Shown piece by piece: positions 31,606-41,789 of a stretch of DNA of 64,000 nucleotides (positions are counted from its first letter, which is position 1; the number at the start of each line of letters is the position of its first letter). Below the pieces are notes generated by a model, which saw only the letters and a list, made by a program, of their open reading frames with translations, was not told the DNA's origin and searched no databases. This DNA comes from Pinus tabuliformis. Taxonomy: Eukaryota; Streptophyta; Pinopsida; Pinales; Pinaceae. The position numbers and the translations under genes were made by a program. The stretch lies in assembly GCA_031772625.1 (NCBI GenBank), contig CM062813.1:693046420-693110419 (forward strand), written 5' to 3'.

Positions 31606-32906
31606 GGCCCCCAACAAAATCATCGTGACTCATCCCCGAGTCACTCAGTCGGTGCGATGATCTTGGCATGGAGTCCCTCCAACTGGTCCTGAACTGCTTG
31701 GAGGTCCACAGCACACTGTTCAACAGTTTGCTGGACCTGCTGCATGCGCTCTTCCAATGCTTCTTTGCGGGGATCAAATCCCTACCTTAGCGCGTAGAGC
31801 CCTTGCATCCTTGCGAGCTTTCCCTTGATATCTGTCGTAATGGTGAAGGCCTCATCAATCCATGGCTGGAAGCGCGCTTTAAGAAGTGCCTCGTTCTGTC
31901 TTACGACATCCACCTGCTCTTTCAGTGCCCTTGCTTGCTGCATCTTTGCCAGCTGTTGAGTGAGGACGACTGTCTGCATAGTTCCCCTTACACTATCGTA
32001 CTACTCTTGAAGCTTGCACGCCTCTATTTTTAGGTGCTGTATGTTGGGGTCCTCCTTCAAGGATGTGAGGACTCAAAAGGCTTGGTACAACATACCGATA
32101 CAGTCCTACACTGCCCGTCCAATTTCTTCCAATCCTGTTTGAATAGCGCTAACGCACTGCTTTCTAACTTCTAGAGGAGTGGAAGGCTGCGCCTTCAGCC
32201 ACAACTCAACAATCTAGAGATTCAACTCCAGCTGCACTCGTGTTGTTTCCTTGCACGCGTTTCAGACTCCACTTGCCAAATAGTGAATCTAAATTTCTGT
32301 TGGTAAGTCTGCGATGATGGAAAAACCTGGAACTCACCGGCACGCTTCATCAACTGTCTGCACTATCTGCTAGTTTTGTGAGACTAGTTCGTAATGCTTT
32401 AGACTGAGCTATTTGATGTTGATCTTTTGCTCACTCATCACCTAAATCGTGAGGCCCTCCTTGGCACGGAGCTCTGTTGTTATGCCATCATACAGTTGGT
32501 ACAATGTGTCTCGTGGAAGAGCAGCCAAATTAAGGCCAAGTCCCTTGATCCCTCCAACCGCGACTCTATTGGTCTCATTCTCTACTACTAGTTCCCCTTC
32601 CGATAGCACTATGGTGTTGGCCATCCTTGCGTGTAGCATATTCTCGGCTGTTGATGTGCCTGCTGCGGTGTAGGTAGCTATGGTTCCTTGCTGTGGGGGC
32701 TACACCTGTAGTTCCTGCAGCTGTGCCCTTAGGGCCCCCAACACAGTCTGCTGCTCTGACATGGCTTCTTGGAGCGCTTCCTTGGTGACCTCGTGAACCG
32801 TGTCGCCAATGTAACAGAGGTCGCCTTATGTTAACGTGATAGGGTCAAAGGCCAATTTGGAGGCCTTGACCTTTTTCCATGGACCCAAGCTCTCTATGAT
32901 GGGTGG
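31606..32906 (-). pseudogene. extra ORF of element M, C-terminal part
   Basis: Minus-strand fragments (32639-32442, 31979-31782 and others) match the plus-strand fragments of element N at 49320-50330: for example the segment with GIKGLGLNLAALPRDTLYQL in M and ALKGVGLNLAVIPHEALHSL in N, and TQQLAKMQQARALKEQVD versus TQRLAKMQEAKQLKEQVD. The text is Gln/Glu/Lys-rich and likely coiled coil. It has stops and frame changes. It continues the fragment at 41790-44273 across the insertion of C (DPITLT in both M and N near the join). Confidence 0.75.
32902..32906 (+). repeat. left TSD of element C (GGTGG)
   Basis: GGTGG precedes the LTR of C; CGTGG follows its distal LTR at 41790-41794. Four of five bases match, consistent with a TSD with one later change. 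Confidence 0.75.
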
Positions 32907-33503
32907 TGTTGGGTGTGGAGCCTGATTATCTTTTGTATTCAAAGGTATCGCCTCATTGGAGCCCAGTTCATAATGGGGCGGCAACGCCGCCCATAAAATA
33001 TTTGTTGCAGGGGGGTCCAGGGGGGATGGCTGTGACCTTTGGGAGCCCCCCCATGGCGGGGGGATCGGGGGCAGCGTCCATGAAGCTAAGAATAGATGTA
33101 AAATTGCCTTGTAAAATGTTGTAATTTCATAGTCAATCTGGGCTGTTCATTAGGTGAAGATCTGACGGTAGAAGTTATGTTTAATTTAGGGATTTTTGCC
33201 CTAGAAGGCAACCCCTCGCTATATATGAGGGAATTGTATTGCGTCTATTTAGATCTATATTCTAAGTGAGGAAGAAAGAGGAGATTGAGAGCGAAGAGGA
33301 AATTACAACGGATCTACTGTAGGTTGTATCTCTTTAGTTTGTTGGAGAATATAAAAGGAAGGACTGGCTGTTTCTCCGTGGACGTAGCCCAAACTGGGTG
33401 AACCACGTATATCTGTGTCTCTCTTGTTTTATGCATTTTTTGTGTTTATATTTCTGCAATATTTTATGCGTTCCATTGCTCTGTAATATATAATTTTCTA
33501 GCA
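32907..33503 (+). repeat. 5' LTR of copia element C
   Basis: Starts TGTTGGGTGTGG and ends TTTTCTAGCA. Contains two blocks of long G runs (about 33010-33026 and 33057-33072) on either side of a C run, also present in the other LTR. No gene in it. Confidence 0.9.
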
Positions 33504-33504
33504 A

Positions 33505-33518
33505 TTGATATGAGAGCC
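33505..33518 (+). other. primer binding site of element C (diverged)
   Basis: TTGATATGAGAGCC follows the LTR end and resembles the plant copia PBS TGGTATCAGAGC with a few changes. Confidence 0.6.
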
Positions 33519-33578
33519 GAAGGTCTATTTGGCTAATAAACTCACAGGAGAGAAGTGTTCCTGGTTCGAGTGGGAGCA

Positions 33579-34328
33579 ATGGTGGAAGACAGTAGGTTTA
33601 GGGTCGAAAAATTCAATGGCCAAAACTACCAGCTGTGGAAGATGCAGATGGAAGATTATCTGTATCAGAGAGATATATACCAACCATTAAGTGGAAAGAC
33701 AAAGAAGCTGATGAGTATGACAGACACAGAATGGGATATTCTCGACAGAAAGGCACTTGGAACAATACGGCTGTGCCTAGCGGCGTCGGTAGCGCTTAAT
33801 ATTTCAAAGGAAATGACAACAAAGGGTTTAATGTTGGCATTGGCCAAACTATATGAAAAAACCTTAGCCTCAAATAAGGCATTTATTATGAAGAATTTAT
33901 TTAATATGAAGATGTTAGAAGGTGGATCTGTTGCTGATCATTTAAATGAATTCAATACAGTTACTAGTCAGTTAAGTTCTGTAGGGGTAACTTTTGATGA
34001 TGAAGTTAGGGCTCTGTTACTTCTATGCTCATTGCTAGAAAGTTGGAATGGTTTAGTTATGGCCATTAGTAACTCTGTCTCTAGATCTAGTACTTTAAAG
34101 TTTGATGATGTTGTCGGTGTAATCCTTAACGAGCAAATGCGACAGAAAAGCTCTGGTGAGACATCAGGTAATGATTTGACTACAGAGACTAGGGGAAGAA
34201 AAATGGAAAGAGGAAAGATCCCTGGATATCGTAGTAAGTCAAGAAAAGGAAGATCCAAGTCCAGATTTGGGATAATATGTTGGAAATGTGGTAAGAAAGG
34301 ACACCTAAATAAATACTGCAAGTCTTGA
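33579..34328 (+). pseudogene. copia gag, element C
   Basis: The ATG at 33579 begins MVEDSRFRVEKFNGQNYQLW; the frame is open for 249 codons and ends in TGA. The body is a UBN2-type copia gag (LAKLYEKTLASNKAFIM, ADHLNEFNTVTSQL) and the end a zinc knuckle, CWKCGKKGHLNKYC (about 34278-34319). An open frame continues upstream to 33555, but the ATG fits the usual copia start. This gag alone is intact. The TGA at 34326-34328 interrupts what should be a gag-pol fusion. Confidence 0.88.
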
Positions 34329-35951
34329 AAGGGAAAAGAAGGAGACGCACAACAAGAAACTAATCATGAAGCGAATGTAACAGGTGATGTGTTGCTAGAT
34401 GCTTTGATTATTTCATTAGAAAATATTATTGATGCTTGGGTGGTAGATTCAGGGGCCTCATTCCATGCCACACCTAATAGGAAACGTTTTTATGATTATG
34501 TTCAAGGAGATTTTGGACAGGTTCGATTGCGTGATGATAAACCCTGTAAAATCATTGGAATGGGTATAGTTTTCATAAAACAACAAAATGGAAATCAATG
34601 GCTATTGAAGGAGGTAAGGTATTTTCCATATCTAAAGAAAAATCTAATTTGCAGTTGGTAGGTGAAGGTTGCGAAACTACTTTTACAGATAAAACTTGAA
34701 AGGTCACTAAAGGATCCCTGGTAATAGCGAAAGGAGGAAAGGTTGGTACATTGTATTTATGCAATGGTATTTCTAATTCCGTTAATGCTTTAACCTTTAT
34801 AGGAGAAGATACAACATTGTGGCATCATAGGCTCGAGCACATGAGTGAGAAGGGGATGCAGATTCTTCACTCAAGAAATTTGTTTATGGAAAATAGAAGA
34901 GAGTCAGATTCCTTAGAGTTGGGAAAGAAAATAAGATAGAAAAATTAGAGCTTGTGCATATAGATGTATGGGGACCTGCTTAGGTATCATCTCTTGGTGG
35001 ATCTCATTATTATGTTACTTTTATTGATGATGCAACCAGAAAAACTTGGATTTATTGTATTCGAAATAGATCTGATGTATTTGATACTTTCAAGAAATGG
35101 AAAGCTTTGGTTGAAAATGAGACAAGAAAAAGGTTGAAGTGTCTCAAATTAGACAATGGAGGTGAATATTGCAGCAAAGAGTTTTATAGGTATTGTTAAG
35201 AGAATGGAATTCGTATAGAGAAGACAGTTCTAGAAACACGACAAGAAAATGGTGTGTCAGAAAGGATGAACAGGACAATTATGGAGCAAGGTGCATGCGA
35301 TTGCATGCAGGATTGCCTTTACAATTTTGTGTAGATGTTGTAGATACTGCTGTTTATCTAATAAATATAGGGCCTTCAAGTTCCTTGGATGGTGGTATTC
35401 TAGAGGAGGCATGGATAGGTAAAAAGGTAAACTACTCTTTTTTAAAGACTTTTGGTTGTGAAGCCTTTTTCCACATTAATAAAGAAAATAGAACAAAGCT
35501 TGAGGTAAAATCAAAGAAATGTACCTTTATTGGATATGGTGTTAATGATTTTGGTTATCGCTTTTATGACTATGAAAAACACAAAATCATTAGGAGAAGA
35601 GATGTCATATTCAATGAAAAGGTTTTGTATAAGGATCAACTACAGGAAAAGAAACAAGAAAAAGAAAACAAAGAATACACAATGCTTGACGAGATCATAA
35701 AAAAAAGTGATGGTGCCTGAAAATCATAATGATCAACAGCCAGAAGAACAACCACAACAGTAATAAGCATCTCAAACATCTAAAAGTGGTGCTAGAAGAT
35801 CTACCAGGATAAGTAGACCCCATGAACGATACTCTCCTTCATTATATTATGTATTGTTGACTGATTCTAGTGAACCAGAATGTATGAAGAAGTAGTACAA
35901 GTATAAACTAGGAAGAAGTGGGAGCAAGCCATGAAAGAAGAGATGGACTCC
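34329..35951 (+). pseudogene. copia protease and integrase, element C
   Basis: Protease: WVVDSGASFHATPNRKRF (about 34438-34491) and LKEVRYFPYLKKNLI (about 34605-34650). After stops and frame changes comes the integrase: LWHHRLEHMSEKGMQIL (about 34817-34867), HIDVWGPA followed by a stop at 34981-34983, FIDDATRKTW (about 35021-35050), LDNGGEYCSKEF (about 35152-35187), a stop at 35197, the ENGVSERMNRT region (about 35246-35278) holding the catalytic Glu, and the C-terminal FLKTFGCEAFFHI and FIGYGVNDFGYRFYD (about 35440-35575). It is cut by D at 35951/39619. Confidence 0.85.
35947..35951 (+). repeat. TSD of element D (ACTCC)
   Basis: ACTCC at 35947-35951 is repeated exactly at 39619-39623, directly after the distal LTR of D. 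Confidence 0.93.
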
Positions 35952-36389
35952 TGTTAGGGTCCCACCCTAACCCCCTTATTTATGTAGTGGGATCGAGTCA
36001 TAGTAAAGAGTCAATAAAGCCCATATTAATAATTGTAAGTGGTTAAACCGCAATTAATGACAGGACCACAGTTAGTTGCAAATGGGCCATGGTATTAGAT
36101 GGATGGTATTAATAAAACCCATGGTATTGATCCATGGTATTGCATGTATGAGTCATATATAAAGGATAGAGACTCCCTGCGAGGAGCATCGTGTCTTATT
36201 TTTGTATCGAGCTCTACTCTATTGGAGGTTGCCCCCTTGAAGAGGCCAGTGAACATTGCTTTCTGAATAATAAAATATTTGCTGTTGTCTCTCACTATTC
36301 TATGTTCTGGGTATATTTCTTCGCATATTCTGTATTTGGGTATCTTTTTGCAGGTTAAGAGTATAACAAGTGGTATTGGAGCTATAACA
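35952..36389 (+). repeat. 5' LTR of element D
   Basis: Starts TGTTAGGGTCCCACCC and ends GAGCTATAACA. Same length as the distal LTR. Confidence 0.93.
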
Positions 36390-36391
36390 AG

Positions 36392-37304
36392 TGGTATCAG
36401 AGCACTTTCCAGGGCCGGTGGGATCTCCATTTCTTAGCAAATTTTTTTTTTGGCTAGAGACGTGTTCCAGCGTCTTTAAACCACGGGATCTGTCGTTCAG
36501 CGCATAAACCTGCGGATTTGGGGAGGCATGCACGCAGGAAATACAAGATGTGGTCACGCTTGTTGGACTCCCTTGTAACCCCTGTGGGTACCCCTTCGAG
36601 TAGTAGCGCATTAGACAGAACTGCGTACGGACTGTCTTCCAAGTACCTTTTGGGTATATCGGAAGCCCCTTAGCTCCTCTGCAACCTCGCCATAGATAAA
36701 CCGTCGGCCGTCTTGCTGCTACAGTACACCGAGAACAGTACTCGGAGAGATTACTCACCCGTACGATAGGGTAGTCGGGTTGTATGGCTAATGGTAGGGT
36801 TGATCCTCCTTAGTTAGAGCCCTGAAACATGGGGCCGAGTACTACTGTCAGACCCTTATGTATATTGTGATCTGTAGCACCTGACACTCCTCGAGACCAT
36901 AGTTCCATTTTCTATCTTGGGATCACGCATCATCTTTGCCAGATCCGCTCGCGCAAAGGGGTGCAGCAGCAGCAGACATTAGTCCCGCAGTTCCGACCAG
37001 CCATTCCGATCTATTATATCCATTAGATCCGCAACAGCAATCTGTTCCGCCGCTCAGAGCTATCCAATCCGCCATTCAGATCTCTCAGATCCACTAAATC
37101 TGAGTAGTTGTGTGGGGTTCCTATACCGGGGCATGATTTTCACAGGAATTTTGGTAGCATTGACATTTTGAGATCTTCCGGGGCGCTTATTGGTGATCTA
37201 GCCCATCAGAATCAGGACGACGAGCTGAGCATGGTGGTACCATTCAATTCTTAGTGAATTTTTTTTTTGGGTAGTCCCAAATTTCAAGAACATCAGGTCA
37301 ATGC
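36392..37304 (+). other. PBS and leader of element D
   Basis: TGGTATCAGAGC at 36392-36403 is the initiator-Met tRNA type PBS. The 900-bp leader to the gag ATG has no credible gene; minus-strand frames there are short and chance-like. Confidence 0.8.
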
Positions 37305-37965
37305 ATGGTAGAAACTAGAGCTCAAGCTATGGCCAATGAGAGGATGGACAAACTAGAACAAACCTTGCAATCCCTCCAACTTCAGCTTGACAGACTAACT
37401 AGCATAATCCCAAAGGGCAAGGAGGAAGCCCACGAGGAGGCGTATATTGGCAATGCACACAGTGAGGGTGAGTCTAGCCACTCTCTTCACCTCTAGGGCC
37501 CCCACCAAAAATCCCGTCCGCGACCTCCAAAGTTGGATATGCATAAATTTGATGGTTCTCACCCAGCAGCATGGATAGCACAAATGGAGCAGTATTTCAA
37601 TATAAATAACATCTTAGATAATGAGACTCAGCTTATGGTGGGGAGCATGTACTTGGACACTGAAAGGTGGCAATGGTGGGAATGGCATCAACGTTGCAAT
37701 GGACCTTTTGTAACTTGGACCACCTTCAAAAAAGCTCTTACAGACCGCTTTGACTAGGAATCTTCTTTTCTGGCTTTTCTTACTAAGCTCCGACAGACTG
37801 GCATAGTGGATGAATATGTTACAGCCTTTGAAGCCTTAGCCTTCCGCACTAGGGGTCTCTCAGATGTGTTCTACATGGAATGTTTTATCAGCGGTCTTAA
37901 AGAAGCCATAAAAGCCCACGTCCTACTGCACCACCCTCCCACATCGACGGAGGCTTGCAAGGTAT
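37305..37965 (+). pseudogene. gypsy gag, element D (truncated)
   Basis: The ATG at 37305 begins MVETRAQAMANERMDKLEQTL, a short coiled coil, then a gag core (PPKLDMHKFDGSHPAAWI, TERWQWWEWHQRC, TWTTFKKALTDRFD, VDEYVTAFEALAFRT, FISGLKEAIKAHVLLHHP). All pieces are in one frame with stops at 37494-37496 and 37755-37757 (TAG each). The C-terminal zinc knuckle, protease and RT are gone; the text turns into an unrelated short stretch and then integrase. Confidence 0.85.
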
Positions 37966-38069
37966 CCCAGTACAGTCACCCAAATTTCACAGCTAAGGGT
38001 CGCCCCCCACAGGCTCACAGCACAACTCAAACACTTAAGGTTCAAAAGGTGTCACCGTCAAAGCACCAG

Positions 38070-39110
38070 GCACATTACAATCGTTGCCTATCTCGGCAGC
38101 AATATGGACGGAGGTTTCTATGGATTTCATTACAGGTCTTCCAAAGTCAGGAAACAAGTCAGTCATCATGGTGGTTGTGGACAGACTTTCGAAGTATGCT
38201 CATTTCTGCGCCCTACCCAACCTTTTTACACCAACTTTGGTCGCTCAATCTTTCATGGATCAGATCTTCAAATTGCATGGCATGCCCACTTCTATTGTGT
38301 CCGATCGTGACCCGATCTTCACCAGTAAATTTTGGCAGGAACTCTTCAGGCTACAAGGCACCCAACTAAAACTTAGTACTTCTTATCATCCACAAACAGA
38401 TGGTCAAACTAAAGCTGTCAACAAATGTCTGGAAACCTACCTTAGGTGTTTCACTTCAGAAAAGTAACATATTTGGGTACAATGGTTACCTCTGGCTGAA
38501 TGGTGGTATAACACCAACTATCATGCCACCACCAAAATGACTCCTTATGAAGCAGTATATGGTCAACTCCCTCATTCTCCTACTTCTTATATCAAGAGGT
38601 GCTCAAAGGTACAAGCAGTGGATCAACTCCTACAAAACCGCGCAACCATGCTTGCCCATCTTAGAGAGAATCTTCATCAAGCTCAAAACTGCATGAAGCA
38701 ACAGGTAGACCAGCATCGCTTAGAGCGCCAATTTCAAGAAGGGGATAAGGTCTTTTTGAGGTTGCAACCATATAAGCAAACATCACTCAAAGACAAGGGT
38801 TGTCAGAAACTATCTCCAAAATTCTGCGGACCATATCAAGTACTTCAGCGCATTGGAGAAGTAGCCTACAAGCTGGCTTTGTCGCATACTGCAAAAATCC
38901 ATCTAGTTTTCCATGTCTCATGCCTCAAGAAAGTGATTGGGAACAATTGCAGAATTCAAACCAATCTACCTGAATTGGACGAGGAAGGGTCAATCTGGCT
39001 CCAACCTGAACAGGTCCTAGACACACGAGAAAGGCACCTACGTGGCTGCATGATTAGGGAAGTTCTCGTCAAGTGGAAAGAAACCTCTCCGGAAGATGCA
39101 ACTTGAGAAC
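38070..39110 (+). pseudogene. gypsy integrase with chromodomain, element D
   Basis: Integrase core: VSMDFITGLPKSG (about 38111-38150), VSDRDPIFTSKFW (about 38297-38335) and HPQTDGQTKAVNKCLE (about 38390-38436). The usual catalytic Glu (GQTE) reads Lys (GQTK). A TAA at 38465-38467 interrupts the frame, which then goes on through MTPYEAVYG, a GPY segment (FCGPYQVLQRIG, about 38822-38857) and a chromodomain (PEQVLDTRERHLRG..VLVKWKETSPEDATW, about 39005-39105), the histone-mark reader that steers chromovirus insertion. The stop of the last piece is a TGA in place of Trp, and a little coding-like text follows. Confidence 0.87.
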
Positions 39111-39167
39111 CAACCACTATTCTTCAGCAGTTTCCGCAGCTTCAGCCTTGAGGACAAGGCTATTCTT

Positions 39168-39178
39168 AAGGGGGAGGG
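39168..39178 (+). other. polypurine tract of element D
   Basis: AAGGGGGAGGG, 2 bp before the distal LTR. Confidence 0.8.
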
Positions 39179-39180
39179 CA

Positions 39181-39618
39181 TGTTAGGGTCCCACCCGAAC
39201 CGCCTTATTTATGTAGTGGGATCGAGTCATAGTAAAGAGTCAATAAAGCCCATATTAATAATTGTAAGTGGTTAAACCACAATTAATGACGGGACCACAG
39301 TTAGTTGCAAATGGGCCATGGTATTAGATAGATGGTATTAATAAAACCCATGGTATTGATCCATGGTATTGCATGTATGAGTCATATATAGAGGATAGAG
39401 ACTCCTTGCGAGGAGAATCGTGTCTTATTTTTGTATCGAGCTCTGCTCTATTGGAGGTTGCCCCCTCGAAGAGGCCAGTGAACATTGCTTTCTGAATAAT
39501 AAGATATTTGCTGTTGTCTCTCACTATTCTATGTTCTGGGTATCTTTCTTCGCATATTCTGTATTTGGGTATCTTTTTGCAGGTTAAGAGTATAACAAGT
39601 GGTATCGGAGCTATAACA
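39181..39618 (+). repeat. 3' LTR of element D
   Basis: Second copy of 35952-36389, followed by the TSD ACTCC. Confidence 0.93.
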
Positions 39619-39623
39619 ACTCC

Positions 39624-40731
39624 TTAGCACATAACCAGACTTGGGACTTAGTCATGTTTCCTGCAGGTAAAACAACATTGCAGAATAAATGGGTTTACAA
39701 GTTGAAGGAAGAAGATAGAGGTAGAAAAAGGTATAAAGCTAGACTTGTGGTGAAATGGTTTGCACAGAAAAAGGGTATAGACTTTGATGAGATATTTTCT
39801 CCTATTGTTAAAATGACTTCAATCAGAACTATTTTAAGTCTAGTAGCAACTGAAGATTTGCATCTTGAGCAGTTAGATGTAAAGATATCCTTTCTCCATG
39901 GGTTTTGAGGAAGAGATATATATGTAGCAGCCACAACGATATGAGGTAAAAGTTAAGGAGAAACTAGTGTGTAGGTTGAAGATGAGCTTGTATGGCTTAA
40001 AACGAGCTCCAAGGCAGTGGTATCTAAAATTTGACAGGTTTATGTCTAAACAAGGTTATACTAGATGTCACTCTGATCTTTGTGTTTATCTCAAAAGGAA
40101 AAATGATGGAAACTATATTATATTGTTATTGTGTGTAGATGACATGCTTGTTGCAGGTTCTAATATGCAGGAAATAAATGTGCTCAAAAGAAAATTGGAA
40201 AACTCATTTGCAATGAAGGATTTGGGTGCTGCAAAACAAATCCTTGGTATGAGAATAACTAGAGACAGGAAAAATCACAAACTAACATTGTCTCAAAGTG
40301 AGTACATAGAAAAGGTGTTGAAAAGGTTTAATATGCAGAACGAAAAACCAGTTAGTATACCTTTGGCTAGCCATTTCAAATTAAGTAAGGAGGAATGTCC
40401 CAAGACTCAGGAAGAAATGGCTCATATGTCTAAAGTTCCATATGAATCAGCAGTTGGATGCTTAATGTATGCAATGGTCTGCACAAGGCTTGATATTTCA
40501 CATGCAGTGGGAGTTGTAAGCAAGTACAAGAACAATCCAGGAAAAGAACATTGGATGGCGGTGAAGTGGATTCTCAAGTATTTGAAAGGTACCAAAAATC
40601 AAGCATTATGCTTTGGTGGTTCAAACATTGCTCTATATGGATATGTTGATGTAGATATGGTAGGTGATAGAGATAACATGAGGAGCACAACAAGGTATGT
40701 GTTTACTGTAGGTGGAACACCTGTCAGCTAG
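39624..40731 (+). pseudogene. copia reverse transcriptase, element C
   Basis: Starts with TWDLV at the other side of D, then NKWVYKLKEE, YKARLVVKWFAQKKGIDFDE (about 39735-39795), PIVKMTSIRTILSLVA and LDVKISFLHGF with a stop at 39906-39908. The second half (39967-40731) has LKMSLYGLKRAPRQWY and the catalytic motif CVDD at 40132-40143 instead of YVDD, then KDLGAAKQILGM and VPYESAVGCLMYAMVCTRLDI. The Tyr to Cys change beside the catalytic aspartates would probably weaken the enzyme. Confidence 0.87.
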
Positions 40732-41090
40732 GTCTCAAAAATGCAAAGTTTTGTTTCACTCTCAACAACAGAAGCAAAGTATGTTGCTGCTACAAAGGCT
40801 AGTAAAGAAATGATTTGGTTACAAAGGTTTCTGGATGAGTTGGGTAAGAAGCAGGAGTTGGGCAAGTTATACAGTGACAACTAGAGTGCCATACATCTTG
40901 CAAAGAACTCTGCATTTCATTCCAAGACTAAACATATACAACTCAAGTACCATTTCATACGGTCAATGTTGGAAGATGGATAGTTGAAGCTGGAAAAGAG
41001 ACACACTAGCCAGAATCCTGCAGATATGTTAACAAAAGTTGTAACCAGGGAGAAACTAAGAATTTGCTTAGTTTCAATTGGTCTTCAGCT
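40732..41090 (+). pseudogene. copia RNase H, element C
   Basis: The RNase H start (YGYVDVDMVGDRDNMRSTTRYVF, about 40636-40705) lies before the stop at 40729-40731. The domain goes on with SLSTTEAKYVAATKA (about 40760-40803), YSDN followed by a TAG at about 40882, HSKTKHIQLKYHFIR (about 40919-40963) and NPADMLTKVV (about 41015-41044). First Asp (VDVDM) and Glu (TTEAKY) positions are recognisable. Confidence 0.82.
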
Positions 41091-41177
41091 ATGATTAAGA
41101 AGATGAGAAACAGGCAGGTCCAAAGTGGAGTCACTATCCAGAAAATGAAGCAGCGGTGGAGTTTATATAATCAGTCT

Positions 41178-41190
41178 CCAAGTGGGAGAT
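41178..41190 (+). other. polypurine tract of element C
   Basis: CCAAGTGGGAGAT directly before the distal LTR; this is the usual plant copia polypurine tract (AAGTGGGAGA). Confidence 0.85.
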
Positions 41191-41789
41191 TGTTGGGTGT
41201 GGAGCATGATTATATTCTATATTCAAAGGTATCACCGCATTGGACCCCAGTCCCTAATGGGGTGGCAACATCGCCCATAAAATATTCGCTATAGGGGGGG
41301 TCCAGGGGGGGCGGCTGTGACCTTTGGGATCCCCCCCCCTAGCGGGGGGATCAGGGGCAGTGCCCCTAAAGCTAAGAATAGATGTAAAATTGTCTTGTAA
41401 AATGTTGTAATTTTGTAGTCAATCTGGGCCATTCATTAGGCGGAGATCTGATGATAGAAGTTATGTTTAATTTAGGGTTTTTTTCCCTAGAAGGTAACCC
41501 CTCGATATATATGAGGGAATTGTATTGCGTCTATGTAGATATGTATTCTGAGTGAGGAAGAGAGAGGAGATTGAGAGCGAAGAGGGAATTACAATGGATT
41601 TGCTGTAGGTTGTATCTCTTCAATTTGCTGGATAATATAAAAGGAAGGACTGACTATTTCACTGTGGACGTAGCCCAAACTGGGTGAACCATGTATATCT
41701 ATGTCTCACTTGTTTTATGCATTTTTTGTGTTTATATTTCTGCAATATTTTATGTGTTCCATTTCTCTATACTATATAATTTTCTAACA
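41191..41789 (+). repeat. 3' LTR of copia element C
   Basis: Starts TGTTGGGTGTGG and ends TTTTCTAACA. Repeats the G-run and C-run blocks (about 41292-41350). Followed by CGTGG (TSD with one mismatch). Confidence 0.9.

Larger units (their letters stand above)
35952..39618 (+). mobile_element. Ty3/gypsy chromodomain element D (deleted, 3.7 kb)
   Basis: LTRs 35952-36389 and 39181-39618 (438 bp each). I count 13 differences between them, about 97 percent identity. The PBS TGGTATCAGAGC, polypurine tract AAGGGGGAGGG and TSD are all clean. The inside holds gag, then directly the integrase with a chromodomain; protease, RT and RNase H are missing between about 37965 and 38070. D is inserted in copia element C. 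Confidence 0.93.
32907..41789 (+). mobile_element. Ty1/copia element C, split by element D
   Basis: LTRs 32907-33503 (597 bp) and 41191-41789 (599 bp), PBS after the first, polypurine tract before the second. Gag, protease, integrase, RT and RNase H lie in copia order. Element D (35952-39618) is inserted between integrase and RT. C itself sits in the extra ORF of M. Confidence 0.92.

Noticed and set aside
36300-36758. A 152-aa minus-strand frame across the LTR and leader of D
   Set aside because: It crosses the LTR edge and PBS of D and has no recognisable domain; a chance frame.
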